DNA from: Closterium sp. Naga37s-1
Taxonomy: Eukaryota > Streptophyta > Zygnematophyceae > Desmidiales > Closteriaceae
Length of the DNA: 64,000 bases
NCBI GenBank assembly: GCA_947471745.1
Contig: CANJKZ010000174.1
Location: forward strand, 4,139,001 to 4,203,000
Reading direction: 5' to 3'
Shown here: piece after piece, positions 18,443 through 29,738 of the stretch
Position numbering within the stretch: position 1 is the stretch's first letter
How the letters are laid out: each line of letters starts with the position of its first letter
Program-made: the position numbers and the translations under genes
Notes under the pieces: generated by a model
What the model was told of the DNA's origin: nothing
Seen by the model: only the letters and a program-made list of their open reading frames with translations
Database searches by the model: none

Positions 18443-21400
18443 ATGCCAGGAGGTGTGGGTGCTGGTTCAGGAGGCATGACCGGCTACGGGGGAGGTTTGG
18501 GTGGTGCCGCGGCTCCGGGAGGTGGTGGTGGTGGTTCGGGCGGTTTCGGTCCGGGTGGTGCTGGTGCGGGTGCTCCTGGGGGCGGTGCGGCTGGCGCGGG
18601 TGGTCCCCCAGGCGTTGGTGGCGTGGGTTCGATTCCCGCTGGCGGCGCTGGCGCGGGTTCGGGTTTCCCTGCGGGCGCAGCACCCCCGGGCGCGCAGGGC
18701 ATGGGCGGAATGGGCGTAGCGGACGCGGCCGCGCTCGCCAACATGAATCTGATGATGATGGCGGGGATGGGCGGAATGGGGGGGATGGGCGCAATGGGGG
18801 GGATGGGGGGAATGCAAGGAATGGCGGGGATGGGGGGCATGCCGGGGATGGGAGGCATGGGCGGAATGGCGGGGATGGGGGGAATGGGCGGGATGGGGGG
18901 CCCAGGGGGGGCGATGTTGGGCGCGGGCGGGATGGGGATGATGGGCGGGGGTCCGGGGGCGGGGATGGGGGGGGGCGCGGGGATGATGGGCGGGCGCGCA
19001 GGTGCGCGGCAGATCCCGGTGGTGAAGCTGCGCGGGCTGCCGTTCCGCGTGGAGGAGGGGGACGTGGCGGACTTCTTTGCGGGGCTAGAGATCGTGGACG
19101 TTTTGTTCGTGCGCAAGGAAATGCGGCTTGTGGGCGAGGCCTTCGTGCTCTTCGCTTCCACTCTCCACTCCGAGCTTGCGCTGCAGGTGTGTGGGTAGCC
19201 GAGGGGTTGGGGGTGGGGGGGGGAGAGGGAGGAGAGGGGATTTGGGGGGGAGGGCGGGTGTGGTGATGGGTGTGGGAGTGGGGGCTTGAGGGGGAATGAT
19301 CGCTCTGGTCGTGCTCTTTGTGTGCAAGGACCACCCCTTCCCTCTTCCGCCCCCCTTCCGCCCCCCTTCCTCCCCCTTTCCCCCGTTCAGCGCAAAACGA
19401 TGCACATGGGGCGGAGGTACATCAAGGACCCAATCTCTCCTTTACCTCCCCCCTTCGGCCCCTGCCGTGCGCCCTTGTTACCCCTCTTCCCCCTTTCCCT
19501 CCTACAGCGCAACAAGATGCACATGGGGCGGCGGTACATCGAGGTGTTCCGCGCCAAGGACCCAACCTCCCCTCTACCTCCCTTTCCATCCCTGCCCTCC
19601 GCCGTTGTTACCCCCCTTTCCCTCTTCCCCCCTTCCCCTCTTCCAGCGCAACAAGATGCACATGGGGCGGCGGTGCATCGAGGTGTTCTACGCCAACAAT
19701 GACCCACCATCCCCTCTACCTCCCCTCTACCTCCCTTTCCGCCCCTCCCCTCCGCCCTGCCCCAATCCCCACCTTCCCCGCAACCCGCCTCCTCTGCAGC
19801 GCAACAAGATGCACATGAGGTGTCTTGCGCCAACAAGGTCTCAATCCTCCCTCTTTCCCCTTCCGTCCTCCCTGTCGCTCCGCACTGCCCCCCCCCCCCC
19901 CCCCGCCGCCCCCTCTTCCCTCGCCCCTTTCATTCCCCCCCTACAGCGCAACAAGATGCACATGGGGCGGCGGTACATAGAGGTGTTCCGCGCCAAGAAG
20001 GCGGAGTACTACAATGCCATCGCCAATGAGGTGGCGCAGGACGGTGGGACGTACCATGGCGGAGGGCAAGGTGGGTGGCCTGGGGAAATGGGATAGACAG
20101 TTGCAGCAAGGGGCGCGAAGAAGGCGGAGTACTACAATGTGATCGCCAATGAGGTGGCGCAGGATGGAGGCACCTACCACGGCGGAGGGCAAGGTGGGTG
20201 ATGCGGGGAGGAGGGAAAGGTGGGTGGGCTGGGCAAGGTGGCGCAGGATGGGGGCACATACCACGGCGGAGGGCAAGGTGGGTGGGCTGGGAGCAGGGCT
20301 GGCAAGGGCGGGTGGGCTGGGCAAGGTGGGTGAGTGGGGAAGGGGATGGAAAGGGGCAGCAATGGCGGAGTACTACAACGCGATTGCCAATGAGGTGGCG
20401 CAGGACGGGGGGACGTACCACGGCGGAGGGCAAGGTGGGTGGGCTGGGCAAGGTGGGTGAGTGGGGAAAGGGATGGCAAGGGGCATCAATGGCAAGCGTG
20501 AAGGCGGAGTACTACAACGCCATCGCCAATGAGGGTGGTGCAGGATGGGGGGACCTACCACGGCGGAGGGCAGGGTGGGTCACGGGGAGGGCAGGGCAGG
20601 GTGCGTGCGTCATGGGGAGGGGAAAGGAGGGCGAGATGTGTGGCCTGGGCAAGGGGATAGTAAGTTGGGTCATGGCGTGGGCAAGGTGCAATTTGAAATA
20701 GGATAGGTGATTGCACTGGTTTCCTCCATGTACTCTTTCTCATTCGTTCTCAGTTTTGCCTCCAAGTCAAAGGCGTCTATGCTTCTCAGTTTTGATAAGT
20801 CAAAGACGTCTATGCTTCACAGTTTTGATAAGTCAAAAGAGTATATGCTTCTCCCCCCCCCTTCCCGACGCGCCCTTCTCCCTATTTTTGAAAGCACATC
20901 AATGGTTTTTTATCCTGTAGGCGCCTCAGTTCTCCTCCTGGTCTCCCTTCTCTCCCTTCCCCCTGTGTGTCTCTCTCCTTTGCAGAAGACAAAGGGGGGC
21001 GTGGGGAGCGTGGGTATGGGGGCGAGGGCATGGGCGGGCATGCACATGCACATGCGGCGTATGGGGGAGGCGGAGGAGGGGGGGGAGGGCGCGGAGGCGA
21101 AGGGGGGATAGGCCCAGCGGCACGGGAGTCGAATATTGTGAAGATGAGGGGCCTGCCGTTCTCTGCCACTAGTAAGGTGAGACGGCATGGGGGGAGTGGA
21201 GGGCGAGGGGCGAGGGGGGGATAGGCCCAGCGGCGCGGAAGTCGAATATTGTGAAGATGAGGTGTCTGCCGTTCTATGCCACTAGTAAGGTAAGACCACG
21301 TGGCTTTTGGTGAAGTGAGGCGCAGTGGGGTGCGGTGGGGTGCAGTGGGTTGCAGTGGGGCGCAGTGAGTTTTTTGGAAGAGTACCCCCAGGCAGACGCA

Positions 21401-21817
21401 GCAGTGCACATTATCACCAACGCTCTTCTCTTTCCATGGCCAATTCGCCTCTGCCCCCTGCCTTCTCCCCCCTGCACACCCATCAGGGCCCCCTGGCAGA
21501 CGCAGCAGTGCACATCATCACCAACTCCATCCTCAATCCATACCCTATGACTAACTTCCATCTTCTCCCTGCACACCCATCAGGACATTCTCGAGTTTTT
21601 TGGCGAGTACCCCCTGGCAGACGCAGCAGTGCACATCATCACCAACTCCATCGGCCGTCTCACTGGAGAGGCCTTTGTGGAGTTTGGTTCCACAGACGAG
21701 GCGAGGGCAGCCATGGGGAAGGACCGCGAGCGCATGGGGACGAGATATATCGAGCTTTATTTGTCGTCGAGGGATGAGGCGACGAGGATTGCCACTAGAG
21801 CTAGCACCCAGAGATGA
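18443..21817 (+). CDS. hnRNP F/H (quasi-RRM) family RNA-binding protein (4 exons)
   Basis: Exons by eye are 18443-19186, 19947-20070, 20986-21176 and 21584-21817. They have consistent phases, total 1293 nt (430 aa) and end in TGA. The N-terminal 190 residues are Gly/Pro/Ala-rich and then Gly-Met-rich (repeated GMGGM). A first quasi-RRM (about 193-280) has KLRGLPFRVEEGDVADFF, GEAFVLF and MHMGRRYIEVF. After a Gly/His-rich linker (GGHAHAHAAYGGGG) a second (about 339-425) has NIVKMRGLPFSATSKDIL, GEAFVEFGS and RMGTRYIELYLSS. This is the layout of hnRNP H/F, GRSF1 and ESRP relatives, which bind G-rich RNA and affect splicing in the nucleus. An earlier 5' exon is possible. Notably, this presumed splicing regulator itself carries multiplied splice sites around exons 2, 3 and 4. 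Confidence 0.92.
19387..19832 (+). repeat. Four upstream partial copies of hnRNP-like exon 2 with acceptors
   Basis: Copies starting at 19391, 19508, 19647 and 19800 each repeat a pyrimidine tract, CAG and the exon 2 start (RNKMHMGRRYIEVF or variants: KTMHMGRRYIK, RCIEVFYAN, RNKMHMRC). The true exon starts at 19947. The copies at 19647 and 19800 are a multiple of three (300 and 147 bp) from the true acceptor with no stop between, so reading from them stays in frame with the true exon. Confidence 0.93.
20100..20580 (+). repeat. Four downstream partial copies of hnRNP-like exon 2 with donors
   Basis: Copies of the exon 2 end (KKAEYYN-IANEVAQDGGTY, then HGGGQ) followed by GTGGGT lie at about 20119-20193, 20237-20278, 20362-20432 and 20499-20575. 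The last has a one-base insertion (GAGGGTGGTG). They are downstream of the true donor at 20071, mirroring the upstream acceptor copies. Confidence 0.93.
21205..21540 (+). repeat. Copy of exon 3 end and two copies of exon 4 start
   Basis: Just after exon 3 (ends 21176) a copy of its last codons with a donor (ACTAGTAAG then GTAAGA) ends at about 21290. Before exon 4 (starts 21584) two copies of its 5' part occur at about 21370-21425 (EYPQADAAVHIITN) and 21484-21535 (GPLADAAVHIITNSI). Polarity is the same as for exon 2. Confidence 0.9.
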
Positions 21818-22060
21818 GGGGGGAGAGGGTAGGGTAGTGAGAGAGGTAAGGGCAGCACTTAACAGACCGGAGCGCATGGGCATGAAATATGTAGAGTTGT
21901 TTATGTTGTCGAGGGATGAAGCCACAAGGATTGCCACTAGGGCCAGCACTAGGGATGAGGCAACATTGTCACTAGGGTTAGTACTAGGGATGATGCGACA
22001 AGATTCGCCACTAGGGCTAGCACTCAGAGTTAGGGGGGTGGAGTTGGATTGAAGGGGGTT
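21818..22060 (+). repeat. Downstream copies of the hnRNP-like terminal exon end
   Basis: After the TGA at 21815-21817 the last coding segment is repeated (RMGMKYVELFMLSRDEAT at about 21872-21930), followed by two shorter copies of the gggatgaggc/attgccactagggctagcac segment up to about 22030. Probably part of the 3' UTR. Confidence 0.85.
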
Positions 22061-22109
22061 TTAGGGCTGATCATTCCCTGCTGCTAGGGTGTCACTGCCA
22101 CCATTGTCA

Positions 22110-23090
22110 TGAGGATGAATGCTTTCTAACCACCTACGACTCTACATGCACTCAGCTGCCTTGTGCCGCGGCCCACCATCGCCACACGCCCTCACATGCA
22201 CACTCGTACCCCTTCTACGAAAGCTTGGAGTTGTATTGGGTGATATGAAAATAAAAGGGAGACAAGAGAGAGACGGGAGTGGAGTTGAGAGCACTTGACC
22301 AGAAGTGGCTGTGGCTGAACGCTCTGGCTGAACGGCATAGCTTCACCTCCAACTCTCTCGTCCGTCGCCCGTCACTGAGGCGCGTCACTCGCAATCCGCC
22401 GCCCGCCGTTCGACGCGCGTCGTTGCTCGTGGATCGCTTGTTCTGTGCGCGTCGTTGCTCTCTGCTCGCTCGTTTGCCGTGCATTGTTGCTCGCGGGTCG
22501 CTCGGTCAATATGGCCGAGGCCCGTCACTCTCCATCCGTCACTCGTTGTTGGCTGCTTGGACAGGGGGAAAACGAGGCATGCAACAAAACCTGGAGCAAG
22601 CAAGCAGCAAGCCCTAGAAGCGAAGTACTAAGAGGTGAGAGGAATTGAGAGAAAACGATCACATGGCAGAACGACAAGGAGGGGCTGGGAGGAGCGTGGG
22701 AGGCGAAGGGAGTGTGGCCATGGCAGCCTGTGGCAGTTTGGCAGCGAGCGAGCTTGCAAGGGGGGACTGGGGTAGAGGGGGACGCGGGCATGAGGATGAA
22801 TGCATTCTAACCCCCTACAACTCTACCTACATGCGCTCAGCTGCCTTGTGCTACGGCCCACCATCGCCACACGCCCTCACACTCCTAACGCACTCCGATT
22901 TCGCTTATCAAAAGTGCGTCAAAGCAATACCAGGAAAAGGGAATAGGTGCACTTATCAGAGAGTAGCTGCGGGCGAAAGGCTTCGCTTCGCCATAGACGC
23001 TCTCGTCCGTCGCTCGTCACTGAGGCGCGTCGCTCGCCGTTCTTCGTTCGCAGTTCGTCGTGCGTTGGTGCTCGCTGTTCGCTCGGGCGC
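22110..23090. repeat. Long direct repeat pair about 680 bp apart
   Basis: Two diverged copies of a block. 22112-22205 (gaggatgaatgctttctaac, then cagctgccttgtgc) matches 22793-22885. Then 22325-22435 (ctctcgtccgtcgcccgtca, then ctgaggcgcgtc) matches about 22977-23070. The copies are collinear, indicating a tandem duplication of a roughly 680-bp unit. No gene was recognised inside. Confidence 0.8.
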
Positions 23091-24010
23091 CGAGCGTCGT
23101 TGCTCGCTCGTCGCTCGGTCGCTATGGCAGACGCTGCACTCGTCGTTCGCTGCTCGTCGTCCGTCAATCGCCATCCGTCTCTCAAACGTTGCTTGTCGTC
23201 CGTCAATCGTCGTCGCTGCTCAGAGTTTATCGCCCGACGCCTCAGACTCGTGCTCCTTCACCGTCGCAGTTCCCGCTCTTCGCCGTTCGCGAAAGGAGTT
23301 CTCAAGCTGCCCGAATCGCCTTGTCGTTTGCCGTCAGTCGAATCTCAATCGCCTTGTCGTTTGCCTTACAACTGAACCATTGTTGCAGTCGAATCGTAAT
23401 CGTTGACGCTTGAGAGCTGATGTCGACGCCGGCGAGCGCGACCACTCTCGTCCGTGACAGCACGCAAGATGCGACGTCTCGCGTCTTGAGCAGCACGCTT
23501 CACCAAGATGCGACGTCGTCTCGCGTCTTGAGCAGCACGCTTCACCAAGATGCGACGTCTCGCGTCTTGAGCAGCACGTTTCACCAAGATGCGACGTCTC
23601 GCGTCTTGAGCAGCACGGCAATTCACCAAGATGCGACGCCTCACGTTGTGAGAAGCATGCGATTCACCGGGATGCGACGTCTCGCGTCGTAAGAGCAGCA
23701 CGCGATTCACCAGGCTGCGACGTCGCGCGTCGTGAGCAGCCCGCGATTCACCAAAATGCGACGTCCCGCGTCCGTGAGCAGTGCGCGATTCACCACGTCA
23801 CGAAAGCGACAGCCGATGGAATGATCGCGTGCATCTGACAATCTCGAACCCGCCGATCACCACCACGCTCCTCCACTGCTCCAGACGGCGATGACCAAGA
23901 TGCGACGACTCCAGACGGCGACGACCAAGATTCGACGACTCCAGACGGCGACGACCAAGATGCGACGACTCCAGACGGCGAGTATCAAGATGCGACGACT
24001 CCCGTGTGCA
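23091..24010. repeat. 39-bp and 30-bp minisatellites with a shared gatgcgacg motif
   Basis: From about 23455 to 23790, units of about 36-39 bp (caccaagatgcgacgtctcg, then cgtcttgagcagcacg) become progressively degenerate. From about 23885 to 24000, four units of 30 bp (ccagacggcgacgaccaaga, then tgcgacgact) follow. The two arrays share aagatgcgacg. Non-coding. Confidence 0.88.
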
Positions 24011-25533
24011 GGACGCGATTTGACAGAACACGACATCTCTTGCCTTGAGCGGGACGCGATTCAGCTGAATGCGACGACATCACGAAGGCGAGCGTCACGG
24101 AAGCGTAATGGAGTATGAAGTACTGCTATTCTTGAAACTGCTACCGTCGCTTCTCCCAGGTAACAGTGGTCGTGGAGGTCTAACTGCTTCGCCATCAGGT
24201 TCGTTACGCCTCAGAGTATAGAATACTGATCGCGTTTGTCATGTCGCTTTTGCCGTCAAGAATAGCTTTTTATCGGACAAACCGTTGGATGACTCTCCTA
24301 ATCGATCGTCACCGTCGTACACACCCCGTCAACGACAAGCATAACTAACGTCCAGCTCTGTCGACGATCTATGCGCCGTCGCCACAGCCACCGCCATTGT
24401 GAAGTAGCAGAATCATCCGTTTCCCGAGAACTTAAGAAAAACAACACCTCAGATACTAATAGCGATGAATGGTCACGGGAAACAAACTATCTGGTGGTTA
24501 ACGGATGGTAAAGTCTTTTGAGTTCAGCTACACGAGAGGTGGCAAGCATTGTCGAGCCATGGGAACTCCTACCAACTCGAAACGTGCTGATCAATCTGCT
24601 GTTAACAACATAGCGGTACGTAGTAGTGGCTGCTAAAGCTGAGGTACTTGATGAGCCGTGGATCCAAGGACACCATGAATATAAGAAGCTGCCATGAAAA
24701 CGAGCAGAGCCTAAGAGCGGAGAATTCCTAAGCTACCATGGACTCGGACATTCAGGGAAGAACCAGACTAGTCACTAGGATAGCATGGTGACTGAGGCAA
24801 TTGCTAGGTGAGGAGGGAGAAGAGGATGCCTGGGGGGTGGATGTGTGAAGGCCAGGAAGGCGGAATGAGCAAACAATCCCTTCCGCTGCTCGTGGATTGC
24901 CAAACAGGCGGAACATTCTCGTTGTCAGTTTCACGAGGTGGATCTCGACGAAATTATTACCCGTTCGCTACTGGAAAACCATCTCCCGGCGAAAAGGACT
25001 AAGCTCTCGTTAACAGTTACTGAAAACAGCCGAGTTTCAGCGGAGCGGGTTTTGGCGTCTTTGCGCGCGAGCCGCCCAATTGAGTGATGGCACCTGACAG
25101 CCGTGACAGTGATGGTGGTAAGTCGGTTCGTCTAAACATCACCTCACGATCAACTTGATCGAACGGCAAGTGGTTCCTGAACCCAAGCCAATCTGCGTCG
25201 TAGGGAACTTGATGCATGCCTATAAGCTTGATTCATTCTGTGTGAACTGTATAGATCAAAAAGGTTCTTCGAGTAACTGAGCTTACATCCTTATCATACG
25301 ATTTGGTTTTGTCTAAACATAAAAAATCTTACACCATACATCTGATAGAATAGACCCTGCTCACAAAAGCAGTTGCAGGAAAGCTCCAAAGAATCTGACC
25401 AAACAAATCCTGCGGTTCCTTCCACCACGGATATGGTACTAGAACCAAGAATCTGATCCACATGCTTAATTCGTTGAACCTCCACCAGCATACAGTAGGC
25501 CAAAGCCCCGTCCACTGACCAGCCATGCTTCAC
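24011..25533. other. Unassigned DNA 3' of bHLH copy A
   Basis: No supported gene, repeat array or transposon was seen. The last 300 bp before 25534 would be the 3' UTR of the minus-strand bHLH gene. Confidence 0.4.
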
Positions 25534-27797
25534 TCACTCCCAAGGCCAGCCAGCAACACCGTCACTCCCGAGGCCAGTCGGGACCGATGCCAGTGCAGCT
25601 GGTATCGCCCTCAGCGCTGCAGCATTATTAGCAAAAGCATTCCCGGCAAAACCAACACCGGCAAATGCACGACTGGGGAAAAAGATCCTCCCAGACCCAG
25701 CAGCCGTTATGATACCGGTAACCCTCTCTAACTCAATTACCCGTCGCTCCAAAGTATCTACATACCCTACAGCTCTGTCCAGCATCGCGCATGTGTCCCC
25801 TTGCCCCCGCACCTTCACCCGCAGCCTCTGCAGCCCCTCACTAATCCTCTCCCTCCTCCGCCGCTCCGCCATGCTCCGGCTCTTAATCCTCTGGTTCGGC
25901 GCCGAACCTGCCCTGACGCCGCCCTGGCACCGAGGCAACCACTCGTCATCTATGCCACACTCGTCTTGCATGTTTCCATGGTCGTGGCCCTTGGGATCAT
26001 CCAAAGCATCGTCCGGGCGGCACTCGTCGTGCACGTCGCATGCATGGCCGTTGGTCCCGCTCTCATACCTCACCCCGCACGCTCATCCCGAGGCGATTTT
26101 TGGGTAAACTCTAAAGTCACGTCGTCTTCCCTTGTGCAAATGCCTTCCAGCACACCACTCTGGTGGACCCTCACATCTGGCACCGGGATATGGGGGTTAA
26201 CGTTAACAACCATGGCAGGGTGCAGGATAGACGCCCCTATGGCAGGGGGTCCCTCTGGGTTCGACTGAACAAACGAGGCACGGTCCGGCCCGAATGCGCT
26301 CCGGCTGTAGCACGCACTTGGGGTCTGCCTGGCGTGCTGCTGCGTGTGAGCGGCTGTAGCGCAACCAGTCGGGTGCTCTGGGCTTTTCCTCTTCTTCCCA
26401 GCATCGCTCGCTGAGTTGGTGCCAGTGCTGCTGAAAAGGCTACTGTTGGTGGTGCCACGCGCTCCCACCATCACATTGCTATTGTGGATCCCATTGCTCA
26501 TGACACTGCTGGGGGTGGTGCCACTGCCACGCAGAACAAACTCAGGGTCACTGCCACCACGGCCGCTGCTCCTCTCCATATGTCGCCCTCCCGTGCGCTC
26601 CAACCGACTAGCACCACGCAGAGCGCCATCTAGGCCGTATCTAGGAGCAAATGTAGCAGCAAGGGCGGTCTCCACTTGCTTCGCTGATGCTCCGGCCTCT
26701 GGAAGAGCCGAGAAGGCTGACAGCCAAGCCTCCTCTTTTCCTCCTTCCTCCTGCTGCTGCTGCTCTTGCCGTTGCTGCTCCTGCTGCTCCTGCTTTTGCT
26801 GCTCCTGCTGCTCCTGCTGCTCTTGCACGTGTGGCGCCTGGGGGACCCCTGGCTGCTCTTGACTCACCGCCCTCTGCCCCTTCTGCCGCTTGCATACGCT
26901 CTGCTTCTCCGTCGGCTTCAGATCCTTCTTCTGCTGCTGTTTAGGGTTTTGCTTTTGCGGCGGAAGCTGTTGCTCCTCCTGCTGCTTGAGCGCCAGCAGG
27001 ACAGCCATGAGCTGCTGCCTCTCGTCCTCGCTGCCTCTCCCCATCTGCAGCCTCGCCATCACTCGGCCTGACAACACTGCTTCCCCTCTCTCTGTCGCTG
27101 CTTTTCCCTCTCCCTCTGCCTCTTCCTCTGCCTCTGCCTCTGCCTCTGCCTCTGCCTCCGCCTCCTCCTGCTGTGCATGCTCCAGTCGCAGGAAGCGTGC
27201 GAGGTGCGACAGCCCAGCCAGCATGCGCTGTATCTGTACCTCGCCGCTCGCCTCTTGCATCGCAGCACCAGCAGCATCAGCAGCAGCATCAACAGCCCCT
27301 GCAGGCTTATTCGAGTCTCGCAACTCCTCCCCCGCGCCCCCTCCACTCCGAGGGATCCCCACATGCATCCCCATGGGCGCGGGTCCTCCCTGCGGCCCGC
27401 CCACGCAAGTCAGCAACGGGTGCGGGTGATCCGAAGCCTCTTCAACCTTGGGCTCCAGGGGAGGCGGCTGTACTTGCAGATCGACAGATGCCGGTTGGTT
27501 GACGCGCAACGAGTCTCTCTCGTGAAAGCGAGGGCAGCTGGGCGGCCAGACACGCCGCGACGGCCGTCCTCTAAGATGCTCTGGGATCCAACGCTGCGAG
27601 GCCGGCGGGAGCGGGAGCGAGAGCGTGGTGTGCGGCGGCGGCGCGAGAGGCGAAGGGAGGTCGTCCAATGCGAAGAGCGCGGCAGCGAGAGAGTCCGACG
27701 TGCAATGGACGAGAGATTCCGACGTCGTCCCTCTGGCGGTGGCGGGGGTGGTGGCGCCGTCCCAGTTGACCACGACTGTGCTACTATCGTCAGCCAT
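25534..27797 (-). CDS. bHLH transcription factor, tandem copy A (frame broken)
   Basis: Starts at the ATG at 27797 (MADDSSTVVVN). It shares with copy B the N-terminal motif SLAAALFALDDLPSPLA, a long Glu/Ala/Gln-rich middle (EAEAEAEA, QEQQEQQ) and a C-terminal bHLH: SRSMAERRRRERISEGLQRLR, then AMLDRAVGYVDTLERRVIELE, ending WPWE at 25534. The basic region (MAERRRRERIS) and the MLD-AV-YV second helix resemble plant FBH/bHLH122-type factors, which bind E-box DNA. One frame runs from 27797 to a stop at 26072-26070, and the bHLH lies in another frame from 26073. Relative to copy B about 170 residues are missing at this junction, so there is a deletion and frameshift or an intron I could not define. 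It may be a pseudogene or a spliced gene. Confidence 0.65.
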
Positions 27798-29738
27798 AAA
27801 TTTGGCTTCGGGCGACGCGTAGCAGGTGGAGTAGCAGGTGGAGGCGGCTCGAGTTCGAAAAGTAAGCTCTAGTAGAGTATGGCGACGATTCACTTTTGAG
27901 AATTCGAAGAAGGCGACCTTTCAAGAACTGGCAATCGGGAACTCAGCGGTTGAGCGTGTGAGCGGGCCTTTTGATGCTGAAATGGTTGATGATTCGAGGA
28001 GATCGGTCGCGATTTATCAGTAGCAGTCAGCACAACTGGCATGTAATGAAAGAAAGACAGATGCGGAGTTGGTAGGAGAGAAACTCTCTTGCGAGATGTT
28101 ACTAATCCTGGAAATTATAAAACGCTGGCTTCGGGATCTTTATTGATTCAATTGGATTCAACCCGGATTTCGCGAACAAACTGACCATCTGCGGGACACG
28201 TGAGAGAGTGAGACGGGGGCGTGTGGCGAGAATGTTAACTGGCACACGTACCGTATCCTAACGTGCAGCCGACACTCTTTACCGCGTTTGTTGCAATCGC
28301 GGCGCGGAGCCACCCCACCATCGGGTGATCCTTCCCTGGGCCGGGCCAGGAAAGAGCACATTTTTTATTCGACTCCGAGTCGAGTCGAAATTGTGCCGGG
28401 GACGTGTGTCCCGTCCCACTCCGGCACATGATTGCGAAGCGCCACGACGACTCCGAACCTACACTCGCTGTGACACTCTCGCCGCATGTTCTTTTCGCCA
28501 GTCAACCACCATAGCGTGGGTGGTACACAACTACCTCGATGTCGTGGCGGCAACTCTCTTGCACCACTAGTGGTTCGACGCGAAGCAGCTCGTACTACAA
28601 TCTGAAGTTCACCGACTGCGGCAATCGACTCGACTGTATCACATCCGAGATTCGAATATATGTGCGCTGGCAACGGTCAACTGCTTCGCACGCTGCAATT
28701 CATGATGGAACGCGCTGGATGTCAGATAATGGCATGAGCTGGAAGCTTGAGCTGAAAGCCAGTGAGCTGGAAGGCAGTGAGCTGGGACGGGAAGCCAGCT
28801 GGACCCCACTCAGTGCACCGACAGAGAAACTACTCTGGAAGGCTGGGAGGTGAGGCGGAACAATTTCGAGGGCGACCAAAATTGAGGGCAACCGAAATCG
28901 AGGCCGAACTACTTCCAGACCCAGAAGTGAGGAGGGGAACGGCTCAAGACACGAAATCTGGCGAAGCAGCTTGCTATTTCGCGACAGGCTTCGTGTGGAA
29001 TGGCGACTCTTGCCGACACTGGTCTTCGTGTTTCGAAGTGCTGTTAGGAAGTTACAAACCGCATGTGCTTGCACACGTGATAATGACTAGTTCCGCAACC
29101 CCATTGCATGTACAAACTACACTCCAACCAGCCCAAATCCAGCAAATGGGACTGTTTATCTTGTTGGTAATATGCCTAACACGGTCACGCCCAGTTTTCG
29201 GGCAGGGGTGGACCCAAGGGTGCATCTAATTTCGCAAGCCCGTCGCCGAGATCGCCACCAGCTTCTATTGTGTACAGTTTCTGGGGCTGGTTACGGGTGC
29301 ATGTTTCAGGTGTTGCACAGTAAATACAATAACTGAGAAGTGGATACAGAAAGCCAATACAATTCGTTATCAAAGCAAATATTGCTAGGGATCTTAAAAG
29401 CTGGAGGCGGGGACCTCAGAAGTAAAAGCATGACACTGGGTTGAGTTTATGCTAGGTCGTTTCAGCAGGCAAGGACTTCGTGCCAGGTCTGTCATGAAAT
29501 CCGTGGTTGCACGCATGTAGCTTAGACGTCGAAAGGAACAGAGACTCATTCTACTGGGCTGGATACGGTATACATTTTAACACGTAAAAATAATTGGCTT
29601 CAGAACAAAGAACAATCTTCTGTCACACACCAAGAAGAAAAAGGCACAACAAGGATGTCATTTACTTATAAAAGATCAGAAGAGTGTGATAAATGATATG
29701 ATGCTCCAATGCAGGCCAAATCTCTGTCCAGCCGTGCC
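27798..29738. repeat. Upstream arm of segmental duplication, copy A
   Basis: Promoter-side sequence of bHLH A, collinear with 32409-34440. Matching landmarks include gttgcaatcgcggcgcggagcc (about 28289), ccaccatagcgtggg (28507), tgcgctggcaacggtcaac (28663), gagctggaagcttgag (28737) and aaaccgcatgtgcttgcacacgtgat (about 29057-29082). No gene was recognised. The stretch 29100-29738 is unassigned and would include the 3' end of bHLH B. Confidence 0.75.

Noticed and set aside
26680-27430. Plus-strand Leu- or Ser-rich frames opposite bHLH copy A
   Set aside because: Antisense of Gln/Glu/Ala-coding repeats of the minus-strand gene.
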